The position numbers and the translations under genes were made by a program. Below are positions 24,551 through 33,130 of a DNA stretch of 64,000 nucleotides, one piece after another. Positions within the stretch are counted from its first letter, which is position 1; each line of letters starts with the position of its first letter. Source of the stretch: Croceibacterium xixiisoli (GTDB lineage Bacteria; Pseudomonadota; Alphaproteobacteria; Sphingomonadales; Sphingomonadaceae); contig NZ_WTYJ01000002.1 of assembly GCF_009827305.1 (NCBI RefSeq), positions 62,001 through 126,000 of the forward strand, in the 5' to 3' direction. The notes under the pieces are model-generated. The model saw only the letters and a program-made list of their open reading frames with translations. It did not search any database and had not been told where the DNA came from.

Positions 24551-25684
24551 TCAGATCGAAAATCGCTCATCCTTCGGGTCTGCTGTCGGCCGGCGTGGAC
24601 CGTGGCCGCCTGACAGCAGCCGTCGTGCGGGCTCTTCGAACAGGCACAGCGACAGATAGGATATCGCGATCGTCACCGGTAAGGCGGCCAGCGTCCACAG
24701 CGTTAGCTCCGCACCCTCAAGCCCCAATATCCGCCGCCCCACGATGTTGATGAACAGCGATTGGGCAATGGGATGGAGCATGTAGATCGAATAGGTCAGC
24801 CGCCCGGCGGGGGCGATACGCGCGATCATGGGGCCGGCCTTGCGCTGCAGATCAGCCGCGATACCGCAGGCGGTGATGGCATAGGCGATCAGCACCAGCA
24901 CCGATTTGGGCGCGCCCAGGCCAACGCCGATGATCAGGGCAGCCAGCGCCGCACCCAGCCAGGCCTGCGGCGCGGGAAGCTGCGCCATGCGGGCACGGTT
25001 CTGGAACAGCAATATGCCGATGCAGAAGCCCGGAAACGCGCGCAAGACGCCCAGATTGTGCGTACGCTCCACCCAGAATGGCGGCGCCAGGGCCCCCAGT
25101 TCCAGCGCCAGGATCAGCGCGGCGACGGCAATCAGGGCGATGCGGGGGAAGCGTGCCCCGGCCAGAAACAGCAGCGGATAGGCGAAATACATCGTCATTT
25201 CCGCGCTGATCGACCAGCTGACCGTGTTGAACGAAGGGCCGCCGCACAGGCCCCAACCCTGTAGCAGCACGGCATTGGTCAACAGGCAGCTGAAATTGTA
25301 TTTGGTTGGCGCGGCATCACCGCCCTGGCTCTGCAGCACCAGCCCGACCAGCACGAAGAAGCCCAGCGTTGCCCAGTGCAGCGGCATCAGCCGGGCCACA
25401 CGCTTGCGTAGGAAAGTGCCATAGGCGGCCAGGCTGGACAGTCTGTCGCCATAAACCCAGCTGATGACGAAGCCCGAAATGGCGAAGAACAGATCCACGC
25501 TGACCGCCAGCCCGTCCAGCCGGGAGAAGGCGGTCTGCGCCCCCGGCCAGGCGGCCAGCAGATTGGTGCGAAAATGCACGACCACAATGGCCAGCGCTGC
25601 GCCGAAGCGCAAGGCATCGAGATGCAGCAGATCCGGCGATTCCGCCGTCAGCCGGATAAGCCTGGGTGGGCGGATCCCGGCCAT
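24551..25684 (-). CDS. Membrane acyltransferase, acyltransferase-3 family
   Basis: A 377-residue polytopic protein. HLDALRFGAALAIVVVHFRT carries the R/H pair, followed by VDLFFAISGFVISWVYGDRL and RVARLMPLHWATL. YSIYMLHPIAQ is at the C-terminal side. It probably acylates a glycan or glycolipid at the inner membrane. It lies five bases after the Wzy/ligase-like gene and is probably co-transcribed with it. Its C terminus ends in a short basic cytoplasmic tail. This is the third acyltransferase of the type within 3.7 kb; they are not close copies of each other. Confidence 0.87.
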   Translation of the reverse strand: MAGIRPPRLIRLTAESPDLLHLDALRFGAALAIVVVHFRTNLLAAWPGAQTAFSRLDGLAVSVDLFFAISGFVISWVYGDRLSSLAAYGTFLRKRVARLMPLHWATLGFFVLVGLVLQSQGGDAAPTKYNFSCLLTNAVLLQGWGLCGGPSFNTVSWSISAEMTMYFAYPLLFLAGARFPRIALIAVAALILALELGALAPPFWVERTHNLGVLRAFPGFCIGILLFQNRARMAQLPAPQAWLGAALAALIIGVGLGAPKSVLVLIAYAITACGIAADLQRKAGPMIARIAPAGRLTYSIYMLHPIAQSLFINIVGRRILGLEGAELTLWTLAALPVTIAISYLSLCLFEEPARRLLSGGHGPRRPTADPKDERFSI

Positions 25685-25689
25685 CGGGT

Positions 25690-26937
25690 TCAGCGCAGCT
25701 GAGCGGTGGCGGGCACGGGCCGGCTATGCTTCTGCGGGCCGGCATAGCCGCGCCGATATACCAGCGTGGCAACGAACATGTAGATCGCGATAGTCGGGGG
25801 GAAGATGAATGCCGCGTCGGATGCGGCCATCATCAGATAGGAACACAGGCCGATCATCGCGCTGCGGCGCAGGCGGGACAGTTGGCTGATATTCGCTATG
25901 CCGAAGATGATGGGGAAAGCGAAAGCAAACAGTGCCAGAATAGTCCCCAGAATACCGAAGCTCTGCAGCAGGCCGGCATAGAGCACCTCGCTGATCCGGA
26001 CTGTGCTTGACCCCAGGGCGGAGAGCTCCAGCTCATCCCAATAGATCATGCGCCCGCCCAGATCGGTTTCCACCACGCGTTCAGCGGTCCAGCCCATCAG
26101 TGGCAGCAGCGCCACCCCCATCAGCGCCATGGCTGCGGTGACATACCAGATCACCGGGCGGTCCACCCGCAGCAGGCCCAACATGGCCATCAATATGCCG
26201 ATGAAGATCATTCCGAACCAGACGGTCCGGCTCAGCGTCAGCAGCATCGCCAGGCAGAAGGCGGCAATGAAGATCCGCGAGCGTTCAAAATAGAAATAGA
26301 TCGGCGCCAGCATGCCCATGCACACGCCATAGAGATTGCCGTTGTTGTAGGTGGAAACCAGCTTCATCAATATGCCGCGCCGGTTGTTCTTGCTGTAGAT
26401 TTCCCCCGCATCCAGCGGGTTGACGGTCAGGAACTGAACCTCGATCAGCGTTCTGGTAAAGGCAAAGATCACGAAGTTCATCAGCCCCCACAAGACCGCA
26501 AAGCGGATGCACCACACGATCGGTCGGCCAAGCTGATCTTCGGTCAGCAATTCCATATAGGGCGCGTAGACGATGAACATCACCGCCGGCATGGCCACCA
26601 GCACGACGGTGTAGATCATCAGCGCGGATGTGGAGCCGCCATACATGATCTTCAGCAGGGCCAGCGAGGCGATGGGAACATAGCCGAGGATGAAGTTCAG
26701 CATGGCCGGGGGGGAAGCAAGCCGGCTGAGCAGCACGCCGAGCAAGCCGACCGGTGCAGTCACCGCGATCAGCAGATAGCCGAAAGTGATCGGCGTGACG
26801 CCCACCGCGATCCCGCCCTTGGGTAGCGCGATATTGAACACCAGCAACAGCACGAAGAAAATGTAGAACAGCGGCAAAGGTGCGGCCTTGGCGCTGTTGT
26901 GCGCGACGCCGATTTTCTGCCTGATAGTCTGGTACAT
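25690..26937 (-). CDS. O-antigen ligase/polymerase-like membrane protein (Wzy/WaaL style)
   Basis: A 415-residue protein with about eleven membrane helices and a large loop in the middle (EVQFLTVNPLDAGEIYSKNN ... GGRMIYWDELELSALG). This topology and the R-x-x-Y-W-D type loop (GGRMIYWDEL) are typical of O-antigen polymerases and ligases. It may polymerise or ligate glycan repeats in the periplasm. The match is topological and motif-based, not a specific family signature, so the exact reaction is uncertain. It sits between a CDP-alcohol phosphotransferase gene and an acyltransferase gene. Confidence 0.72.
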   Translation of the reverse strand: MYQTIRQKIGVAHNSAKAAPLPLFYIFFVLLLVFNIALPKGGIAVGVTPITFGYLLIAVTAPVGLLGVLLSRLASPPAMLNFILGYVPIASLALLKIMYGGSTSALMIYTVVLVAMPAVMFIVYAPYMELLTEDQLGRPIVWCIRFAVLWGLMNFVIFAFTRTLIEVQFLTVNPLDAGEIYSKNNRRGILMKLVSTYNNGNLYGVCMGMLAPIYFYFERSRIFIAAFCLAMLLTLSRTVWFGMIFIGILMAMLGLLRVDRPVIWYVTAAMALMGVALLPLMGWTAERVVETDLGGRMIYWDELELSALGSSTVRISEVLYAGLLQSFGILGTILALFAFAFPIIFGIANISQLSRLRRSAMIGLCSYLMMAASDAAFIFPPTIAIYMFVATLVYRRGYAGPQKHSRPVPATAQLR

Positions 26938-27093
26938 TGTTCCCCCGGCGTCAGATACGGTCGCGCGGCTCTCTTGCCATAGTGGCAGGGCGCGTCAACT
27001 CCGGCGGTACCTCGCCTTGCACTCAGGGGGATCGGGGTGGCGCTGATGTTCCAGTGATTTGCCGCAAAGCAGCAGGCGTCGGTGTGCTGCCGC

Positions 27094-27771
27094 TCAGCTG
27101 TCGATCTTGGCCAGGCGACGCCCGGTGACGAAGGTCTGCGTGGCAAACAGCACGATCAGTACCGCCCCGGCCGCGCCGACGAAAATGTCGAAGCCCGAAA
27201 TCTTGCCGAAAATTCCGGGATCATCCCCCAGCACCATCATCATCACCGTCAGCCCGATCAGCATCACGCGCAGTTCGGTGGGCCCGCCAGCCATGTAGGA
27301 CAGCTTGAACTCGCCGAGCACACGGGCGGACAGGAAGGTGTGGATCGCCAGCAACAGATATCCGGCCAGCGCCACCATGGCGTAATCCATCGTCACGAAC
27401 GGACTGAGCCCCATGCCGGTAAGGATCATCAGCACGGTCAAACCGTCGCAGCTGTGATCGATGAAATAGCCATAGGATGGCCGTTCTATATGGCGGAAAC
27501 GGGCGATGCTGCCGTCCAGCGAGTCCCCGAACCAGTTCACGAAATAGCCGGCGATCGCCAGCACCAGCCAGAGCGGGCCCAGATTGCTCAGCACATAGCC
27601 GGAAAAGGTCATGAAGCTGCCGATCAATCCCAGAATGGTCAGCTTGTCCGGCGTTACCCAACGGGGCAGCCGCGCGCACAACCAGTTCAGCAGCCTGCGC
27701 TCATTGCGCGCCAGGAGATTGTCCTGAATGCGGTCCAGGGCGAGGGATTCTTTACTGGTCTTGTCTAACAT
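27094..27771 (-). CDS. CDP-alcohol phosphotransferase (inner membrane)
   Basis: A 225-residue protein with six predicted helices. It contains the family's catalytic motif: DSLDGSIAR followed by GYFIDHSCDG, i.e. D-x2-DG-x2-AR-x9-G-x3-D-x3-D. The spacing AR-to-G is nine by my count, one more than the usual eight. Such enzymes join a CDP-activated alcohol to a second alcohol to make a phosphodiester, as in phosphatidylglycerol-phosphate, phosphatidylinositol-phosphate and di-inositol-phosphate synthesis. The substrate is not clear. Because CDP-inositol may be produced by genes at the left of the window, an inositol product is one possibility. The start is ATG 27771, beginning MLDKTSKES; no clear ribosome site was found. 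Confidence 0.82.
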   Translation of the reverse strand: MLDKTSKESLALDRIQDNLLARNERRLLNWLCARLPRWVTPDKLTILGLIGSFMTFSGYVLSNLGPLWLVLAIAGYFVNWFGDSLDGSIARFRHIERPSYGYFIDHSCDGLTVLMILTGMGLSPFVTMDYAMVALAGYLLLAIHTFLSARVLGEFKLSYMAGGPTELRVMLIGLTVMMMVLGDDPGIFGKISGFDIFVGAAGAVLIVLFATQTFVTGRRLAKIDS

Positions 27772-27935
27772 GCGGGGGGGTGCTTTCGGCAATCAGCAGC
27801 CGCCCATAGCACGATTGACATGAATGTAAGGCCTGCCATCTGCAGATTCTGCCGCCGTTTGTAACCGCTATGACGCAAATTCATGCGAAAATCGCCTGAC
27901 CGTTCCTTTTTGTGCCAGCTTTGCCTGCGCCAATT

Positions 27936-28904
27936 TCACGATTGCGGTGCATGGCCGGCCCGCCAGGCGCGCGGCGTGATGCCGAACCGCTTGCGGAACA
28001 ATCGGGTGAAATAGCCGGGGTCCAGAAATCCGCAGCGATAGGCGACATCGGCAATCGCCAATGTACGGGCGCGTGGATCGGCCAGCATGTCGCTCGCCCG
28101 GTCGAGCCGGATGGCGTTCATTTCCTGCACGAAGCTGGTGCCGCTGCCGGCCAGCAATGTCTGCAGATAGCGTTTGGAAATCCCGCAATCATCGGCCACC
28201 CGCTCAGGCGACAGATCGGGGTCGGCATAGGCGCTTTCGATCCGGCGCAGGATCTGCCGCGCCAGCTGGCCACGATGGCGCGTGCCCGCCGCCTCGTGAA
28301 AACCGGTCGCCAGGCCCAGCAAGCCGCCGATCTGTTCGGCGATCAGCGGGCGCGGTAGCGGCGCATTGACCAGATCATCCAGAATGGTTTCCAGCAGCGC
28401 CCCCAAGGGTGCACCCCAGCCCGCGCGGGTGCAGATCGGCCGCGCCAGCAATTCGCCCGGATCGGGCAGATGTTTTTCCAGCCACGCCTGCGGCATCATC
28501 AGATCGATGCACTCATGCGGGGTTTCCATTTCCATCTGGTAGAATTTGGTGTTGTCGAGCAGCACGAACTGCCCGGGTTCCACCGTAAACCGGCGCCCAC
28601 CCATCAGCGTCTTCATCGCCCCATGCCGGGCATAGACCAGCTGGATCGACGGGGTCGCTCGGCCCGAGCTCCCCTCCGCCCCGGTATGTGTCACCCGTTG
28701 GGCCGGGGCATGCAGATGCAGCAGCCGCAGCTGACCGATCCCGTGGCTGGCCCAGCGCGCGGCAAAGGCATCGGTGTCGAACACCGTTACCTCGATCGGG
28801 GCGATCGTGCTGGCTGCCCATTCGCTCCACTGGTTCATCGCATCGCGCCGGGCGAGGCCTGCTGAACTCCAGCTGGTGTCTTCTGTCGGGCGCGGCTGCT
28901 CCAT
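27936..28904 (-). CDS. AraC-family transcriptional regulator
   Basis: A 322-residue regulator. The C-terminal ~100 residues carry two helix-turn-helix motifs: LSPERVADDCGISKRYLQTL and IADVAYRCGFLDPGYFTRLF, followed by the FRKRFGITPRAWR tail. The N-terminal region (roughly residues 40-190, with TVEPGQFVLLDNTKFY) is a cupin-like AraC_binding_2 ligand domain as in FeaR/XylS-like regulators. It is divergent from the amidohydrolase/CoA-transferase pair at 29035, so it probably controls that pair in response to an aromatic or acid ligand. The 130-base gap between them should contain both promoters; no clear repeated operator was found by eye. Confidence 0.9.
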   Translation of the reverse strand: MEQPRPTEDTSWSSAGLARRDAMNQWSEWAASTIAPIEVTVFDTDAFAARWASHGIGQLRLLHLHAPAQRVTHTGAEGSSGRATPSIQLVYARHGAMKTLMGGRRFTVEPGQFVLLDNTKFYQMEMETPHECIDLMMPQAWLEKHLPDPGELLARPICTRAGWGAPLGALLETILDDLVNAPLPRPLIAEQIGGLLGLATGFHEAAGTRHRGQLARQILRRIESAYADPDLSPERVADDCGISKRYLQTLLAGSGTSFVQEMNAIRLDRASDMLADPRARTLAIADVAYRCGFLDPGYFTRLFRKRFGITPRAWRAGHAPQS

Positions 28905-29034
28905 GCCCTCAGGCTAGGCCGCAGTGCCGCGCCGGGCAATGGGGCGCGTGTTTGCTGGATTTCAGGATTGCCGCTCCGGCCTCAGCCGCTAGTCTCCGCA
29001 CAAAATCATAAAAGTCACCCATGGAGAGAGATTG

Positions 29035-30063
29035 ATGCGCCTGATTGCCACGGAAGAAGCCTGGTCCATTCCCGAAGTCGCCGCCGAATTGCAGCAGGTG
29101 TCCCGCAGCCCGAGCCAGAGCCTGGACAAGCTGCTGGTCAAGGGCATCTATGATGCGGAGGTCGATACCTCCGGCTATGGCAAGATGAACTTCCTCGAAG
29201 GGCTGCTCGACGTGGAAGAACGGCGCCTGCCGCAGATGGACGAACATGGCGTCGACATGCAACTGCTGACGCTGACGGCGCCCGGCGTGCAGATGTTCGA
29301 CGCCGATACCGCCACCGATCTGGCTGCGCTGTCGAACGATCGCATGGCCGAAATCATCCGCAAGCATCCCACCCGCTTCGTCGGCTTGGGCAGTTTCGCC
29401 CCGCACAGCCCGAAACGCGCGGCCAAGGAAGTGGAACGGGTGATGACAGAGCTGAAATTGAACGGCCTGGTCGTCAACAGCCACACCAATGGCGATTATT
29501 TCGACGATTACCGCTTCTGGCCGATCCTGGAGGCGGCAGAGGCGCATGATGCCTGCATCTACATTCACCCGCGCTCACCCTCCGACACGCTGAAGGGCCC
29601 GCTGCAGGATTACGCCATGGACAGCGCCATGTGGGGCTATGGGGTGGAGGTCGGCACCCATATGCTGCGCATGATGGCCGGCGGCGTGTTCGACCGTTTC
29701 CCGAAACTGAAGATCTGCGTCGGGCACATGGGCGAAATGGTGCCGTTCTTCATCTGGCGGATCAACTTCATGAACAGCCGGGCGCAGAAGGTCGGCCGCG
29801 CGCCGAAGACGCAGCGGAGCATGGAAGAATATTTCAAGGACAATTTCGTCTTCACCACCAGCGGCGTGGAAGATCATCTCGCGCTGCGTTACGCGATCGA
29901 CCGGATGGGGGTGGAAAATGTCCTGTGGTCGATCGATTATCCCTATCAGCCGATCAAGGAGGCGGTCGAATTCATCCAGACCGCGCCGCTGAGCGAGGCG
30001 GAAATGCACGCTGTCTGCCACGGCAATGCCGAACGCGTGTTCCACATTCCCCCGGCCGAATAG
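29035..30063 (+). CDS. Amidohydrolase-2 family protein, LigW / gamma-resorcylate decarboxylase-like
   Basis: A 342-residue metal-dependent TIM-barrel protein. The N terminus LIATEEAW replaces the usual H-x-H with acidic residues, as in the non-oxidative aromatic decarboxylases LigW (5-carboxyvanillate) and gamma-resorcylate decarboxylase. Further family features are TLTAPGVQMF, LVVNSHTNGDY, IYIHPRSP (metal His), VGHMGEM and WSIDYPYQP (metal Asp). Decarboxylation of a hydroxyarene carboxylate is the likely reaction, though hydrolase members exist. The start is ATG 29035 with GGAGAG upstream; a TTG three bases earlier is unlikely. It is followed after six bases by a CoA-transferase gene. LigW itself acts in lignin biphenyl breakdown, consistent with the other lignin genes here. 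Confidence 0.8.
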   Translation: MRLIATEEAWSIPEVAAELQQVSRSPSQSLDKLLVKGIYDAEVDTSGYGKMNFLEGLLDVEERRLPQMDEHGVDMQLLTLTAPGVQMFDADTATDLAALSNDRMAEIIRKHPTRFVGLGSFAPHSPKRAAKEVERVMTELKLNGLVVNSHTNGDYFDDYRFWPILEAAEAHDACIYIHPRSPSDTLKGPLQDYAMDSAMWGYGVEVGTHMLRMMAGGVFDRFPKLKICVGHMGEMVPFFIWRINFMNSRAQKVGRAPKTQRSMEEYFKDNFVFTTSGVEDHLALRYAIDRMGVENVLWSIDYPYQPIKEAVEFIQTAPLSEAEMHAVCHGNAERVFHIPPAE

Positions 30064-30069
30064 GACGCC

Positions 30070-31224
30070 ATGACCGACGCCCCTCATTCCCCAAGCGGTC
30101 CGCTCGCCGGCATCAAGGTCGTGGAACTGGCCCGCATCCTGGCCGGGCCATGGGCGGGGCAGGTGCTGGCCGATCTGGGGGCGGATGTGGTGAAGGTGGA
30201 AAGCCCCGGCGGCGATGACACGCGTCGCTGGGGCCCCCCCTTCGTCACCTATGCCGATGGCACGCGCGATGCTGCCTATTTTCACGCCACCAATCGCGGC
30301 AAGCGCTCGGTCGTGGCCGATTTCGCCACCGAGGAAGGCCGGGCACTGGTGCTCGATCTGGTGCGCGATGCCGATGTGCTGATCGAGAATTTCAAGCTCG
30401 GCGGCCTCGCTCGGTTCGGGCTTGATTACGCCAGCCTCAGCGCGATCAACCCGCGCCTGGTCTATTGCTCGATCACCGGCTTCGGCCAGACCGGTCCCTA
30501 TGCCCATCGCGCCGGCTATGATTTCATCATCCAGGCGATGGGCGGCATCATGGAACTGACCGGCGATCCCGATGGCGCGCCGCAGAAAATCGGCGTGGCC
30601 TATGCCGATATTCTGACCGGGCTCTATGCAGTGATCGGCATCCAGGCCGCGCTGCGCCAGCGGGAGGCGACCGGGCACGGACAGCATGTCGATATGGCCC
30701 TGCTGGATGTAATGGTCGGCACGCTGGCCAATCAGGCGATGAACGCGCTGGTATCCGGCGAAACGCCACGCCGGCTGGGCAATGCCCACCCCAATATCGT
30801 CCCTTACGAAGCGTTTCCCGTGCGACCGGGTACGGAGGGGGAACGCTGGATCGTCATCGCAGTCGGCAATGATGCGCAGTTCGAACGGCTGACCTTGCTG
30901 CTGGATCTGGACCCGCGCGAAGAATGGCGCACCAACGCCGGGCGCGTCGCCGACCGATCGGCGCTTTCTGCAGAAGTGGCGCGGATCACCGCGATGTGGA
31001 CGCGCGACGATCTGCTCGCCGCGCTGGAGGCGGCGGGAATTCCCGCCGGCCCGATCAACGATGTCGCCGCCGCCCTGACCGATCCGCAGGTGGCGGCGCG
31101 TGGCATGGTGCTGGCCATGCAGGCCGATGACGGCACGCCGATCCCCGGCCTGCGCACCCCGATCCGCTTCGCCGGAGAGGATCTCACGCCCTCGCAGCCT
31201 TCGCCACGGGTAGGGAAGGGCTAG
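30070..31224 (+). CDS. CaiB/BaiF family (class III) CoA-transferase
   Basis: A 384-residue protein of typical length. Markers are GIKVVELARILAGPWAGQVL, LGADVVKVESPGGDDTR, VLIENFKLG and HVDMALLDVMVG, whose first Asp is the catalytic residue of the family. FGQTGPYAHRAGYDFIIQAM is also conserved. It moves CoA from an acyl-CoA donor to an organic acid in the cytoplasm. Six bases separate it from the LigW-like gene, so the two form one operon with the AraC regulator divergent. The donor and acceptor are unknown; an aromatic or beta-keto acid is inferred from the neighbour. Its stop codon directly abuts the stop of a small gene on the other strand. Confidence 0.88.
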   Translation: MTDAPHSPSGPLAGIKVVELARILAGPWAGQVLADLGADVVKVESPGGDDTRRWGPPFVTYADGTRDAAYFHATNRGKRSVVADFATEEGRALVLDLVRDADVLIENFKLGGLARFGLDYASLSAINPRLVYCSITGFGQTGPYAHRAGYDFIIQAMGGIMELTGDPDGAPQKIGVAYADILTGLYAVIGIQAALRQREATGHGQHVDMALLDVMVGTLANQAMNALVSGETPRRLGNAHPNIVPYEAFPVRPGTEGERWIVIAVGNDAQFERLTLLLDLDPREEWRTNAGRVADRSALSAEVARITAMWTRDDLLAALEAAGIPAGPINDVAAALTDPQVAARGMVLAMQADDGTPIPGLRTPIRFAGEDLTPSQPSPRVGKG

Positions 31225-31395
31225 CTACCAGCTATGCCCCTGGTCGCAAAAATGCGGTCCGTCATGCGGCCCGGTCACGATGCAGCAGTGATAGAAATTG
31301 CCATAGGGGCAGGGCTGATCGCAGCCATTGGCCGCCGTGATGGCACTGCTGCCCTGATCCGCAGACGCAACGAAATGGTGGGTGCAATGGCTCAT
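31225..31395 (-). CDS. Very small Cys/His-rich protein, unknown
   Basis: A 56-residue reading frame too short for usual length cut-offs. Ribosome site AGGAAC lies about seven bases before ATG 31395. It has six cysteines (positions 4, 25, 29, 37, 38, 50) and seven histidines (3, 6, 7, 36, 44, 48, 54), with C-x3-C, CC and several His in H-x-x-H-like spacing: a composition expected of a metal-binding or zinc-ribbon-like peptide. It has no signal peptide or membrane helix. It ends exactly next to the stop of the CoA-transferase gene (tail to tail, no gap). I do not recognise the family. Confidence 0.6.
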   Translation of the reverse strand: MSHCTHHFVASADQGSSAITAANGCDQPCPYGNFYHCCIVTGPHDGPHFCDQGHSW

Positions 31396-31489
31396 GATCT
31401 GTTCCTGCCAGGCGTTTTTCGCCCCTCTGCAGTATGTATCGCGGCGGCAGCGGATAACGGATCACGGCTGTGCGCGGGGGCAACCATCT

Positions 31490-31885
31490 CTAGTCCCAAT
31501 GCTCTATGCCATCGCCCGCGATCGTGACCCAGCCATGCTTGCGCTCTTCATACACGGAGAATTGCGGCGGCGGAAAATGCGGATCGGCAAAGGCGCCCAG
31601 CGGGATCGCGATCAGCCCGGGCATGGTCGCATTGGCATAGGCGATCGTGCCAGCGCACAGCGCACAGAAATGGAACGACGCATGCGCGCCACTGTCGCCC
31701 TGATGCCTATAGATCTGCGCCTCCCCGATCAGTTCCACGCAGTCGGCGGGAAAACGGGCCTGCGCTGAAAAGGCGCTGCCGCTGCGGCGCTGGCAATCCA
31801 GGCAATGGCACACCGATATCCGCACCGGTTCCCCATTGCAGATGGCGCGCAACGCCCCGCAGCGGCAGGTGGCAGTGCGCTGCAT
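31490..31885 (-). CDS. GFA-family (glutathione-dependent formaldehyde-activating-like) zinc protein
   Basis: A 131-residue protein with the zinc-binding cysteine pattern of the GFA/CENP-V fold: CRCGALR near the N terminus, then VCHCLDCQRRSGSAFS and FHFCALCAGTI. Members bind zinc and some assist glutathione adduct reactions, but most have no proven role. Length and spacing are normal. It lies three bases after the small membrane-protein gene at 31889, so the two are probably one transcript. Formaldehyde detoxification would make sense next to demethylation of lignin methoxyl groups, but this is only a suggestion. Confidence 0.85.
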   Translation of the reverse strand: MQRTATCRCGALRAICNGEPVRISVCHCLDCQRRSGSAFSAQARFPADCVELIGEAQIYRHQGDSGAHASFHFCALCAGTIAYANATMPGLIAIPLGAFADPHFPPPQFSVYEERKHGWVTIAGDGIEHWD

Positions 31886-31888
31886 GGA

Positions 31889-32242
31889 TCAGGGCTGCAG
31901 CTTCAACGCCCGCCGGGCATCTTCGATCAGCCACGCCGGCGCGCTGGTCTGCGGGTGGTCGGGCAGGCAGATGATCGGGATCGGCCCGCCTTCTGCCAGT
32001 TCCACCCATTTGCCCAGCGCGATCGTGGCAGCACGGCGATACTCGTGCCCGTCGGGCCCGCGATAGGTGAAGGCGATCCTTTGCGCTCCGCCCTGGCGCA
32101 TCTTGCGCACCACTGTGCCCGTCACCGGCACGCCATGTCGCGCCAGCCGGCCGAACTGCCGCCCGCGCCAGACCAGCGCCGCGATGATGGCGATGATGAT
32201 CAGCAAGGCGGGCAGGATCATTCCCATGACGGCGGATGACAT
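31889..32242 (-). CDS. Small membrane protein, DUF3592-like
   Basis: A 117-residue protein with one N-terminal membrane helix (about residues 7-24) followed by a beta-rich domain: GVPVTGTVVRKMRQGG, IAFTYRGPDGHEYRR and PIICLPDHPQTSAPAW. The pattern V-x-G-x-V then F-x-Y, G-x-Y and V-Y-x-P-x-N/P-P resembles DUF3592 proteins, for which no function is known. The domain probably faces the periplasm. It is the first gene of a two-gene unit with the GFA protein. The 171-base gap to the divergent gene at 32414 should hold its promoter. Confidence 0.65.
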   Translation of the reverse strand: MSSAVMGMILPALLIIIAIIAALVWRGRQFGRLARHGVPVTGTVVRKMRQGGAQRIAFTYRGPDGHEYRRAATIALGKWVELAEGGPIPIICLPDHPQTSAPAWLIEDARRALKLQP

Positions 32243-32413
32243 CGCATCCCCATGATCAAGTCAAGTCAGGGCGATACCACTCTCGCCACAGCCCAAAAAC
32301 CGGCATTCGCGACCGGGCGAAACCCGCGCGGGACGGGCTGCCGGGCCGGGCATAGGCGCTGGCCCCGCTGACAGGATATATCTGGCTGCACTGATGCCAC
32401 TGCATGGGGTGAT

Positions 32414-33130
32414 ATGATGCGGCTACCGCTGATCCTGATGGCCCTCCCGTTCTGGATCCAGCCTGCCGCTGCGCAGGACTGGAACAATCTCGCCACTTCG
32501 GAAGCGATGAACCAGGTCCACGCGACCATGCGCCAGCACATGATCGTCAATCCGGCCGAAGAGAATGACGATCCGCAGCCGCGCCGCCCTGCCGCCCGAA
32601 CCGGGATCGATCCCGGTTACACCGTCGATCCCACCATCCGGCGCAAGGTGCAGCAGGCTCTGATCGACTCATTTGCCCGTGAGAGTGAGGATGCGGGGGA
32701 GGAGCTTGCGCAGGTTTTCGCCCGGCATGATCTGATCGCCATGATGGATCGGGCGGTCGCTGCCATGGGGCTGCGATCGGGCGATGTTATCGATGCGGTC
32801 ACCATTTACCGGCTGGCCATGTGGGGCGCAGCCAAGGGGATCACCACGCCACAGCCGCAGCTTTCGGTCACCGGGCTGCGCGCGCAGACGGCGGCCGGTT
32901 TCGATCTCGCCGGCGCGGGGCTCGATAACCCGGCCAAGCGCCAGCAATTTGCCGAAACCCTGCTGTATCAGGCGGTGCTGATGGATCTGGTATCCGAACG
33001 GGCACACAAGTCGGCCGACCAGGCGGCCATTCAAGGCCTGCAGGGCACGGCCCGGCGCGCGCTGCTTGCCTCCGGCATCGATCCCGATCGCATGGAACTG
33101 ACGGGGCAGGGCTTTGTCACCAAACGATAG
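32414..33130 (+). CDS. Secreted protein with a helical domain, unknown (DUF6683-like)
   Basis: A 238-residue protein with a signal peptide ending after PAAAQ (about residue 21). The mature part is helical. Segments DLIAMMDRAVAAMGL, VIDAVTIYRLAMWGAAKG and the closing RRALLASGIDPDRMELTGQGF correspond in order to segments of the N-terminal half of the protein at 36216-37643 (DIIAMIAPSLRELGL, MADMTTAYWVAAWEASQG, TDLRQVTLSPAGF). I think this is the DUF6683 family, of unknown function; that name is from memory. The next gene starts inside its 3' end. Confidence 0.72.
   Translation: MMRLPLILMALPFWIQPAAAQDWNNLATSEAMNQVHATMRQHMIVNPAEENDDPQPRRPAARTGIDPGYTVDPTIRRKVQQALIDSFARESEDAGEELAQVFARHDLIAMMDRAVAAMGLRSGDVIDAVTIYRLAMWGAAKGITTPQPQLSVTGLRAQTAAGFDLAGAGLDNPAKRQQFAETLLYQAVLMDLVSERAHKSADQAAIQGLQGTARRALLASGIDPDRMELTGQGFVTKR

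Noticed and set aside
30070-31224. CoA-transferase as the enzyme that activates the carboxylated acetovanillone product
   Set aside because: It is in a separate operon with its own regulator, and I cannot derive its substrate; the link is too weak to claim.
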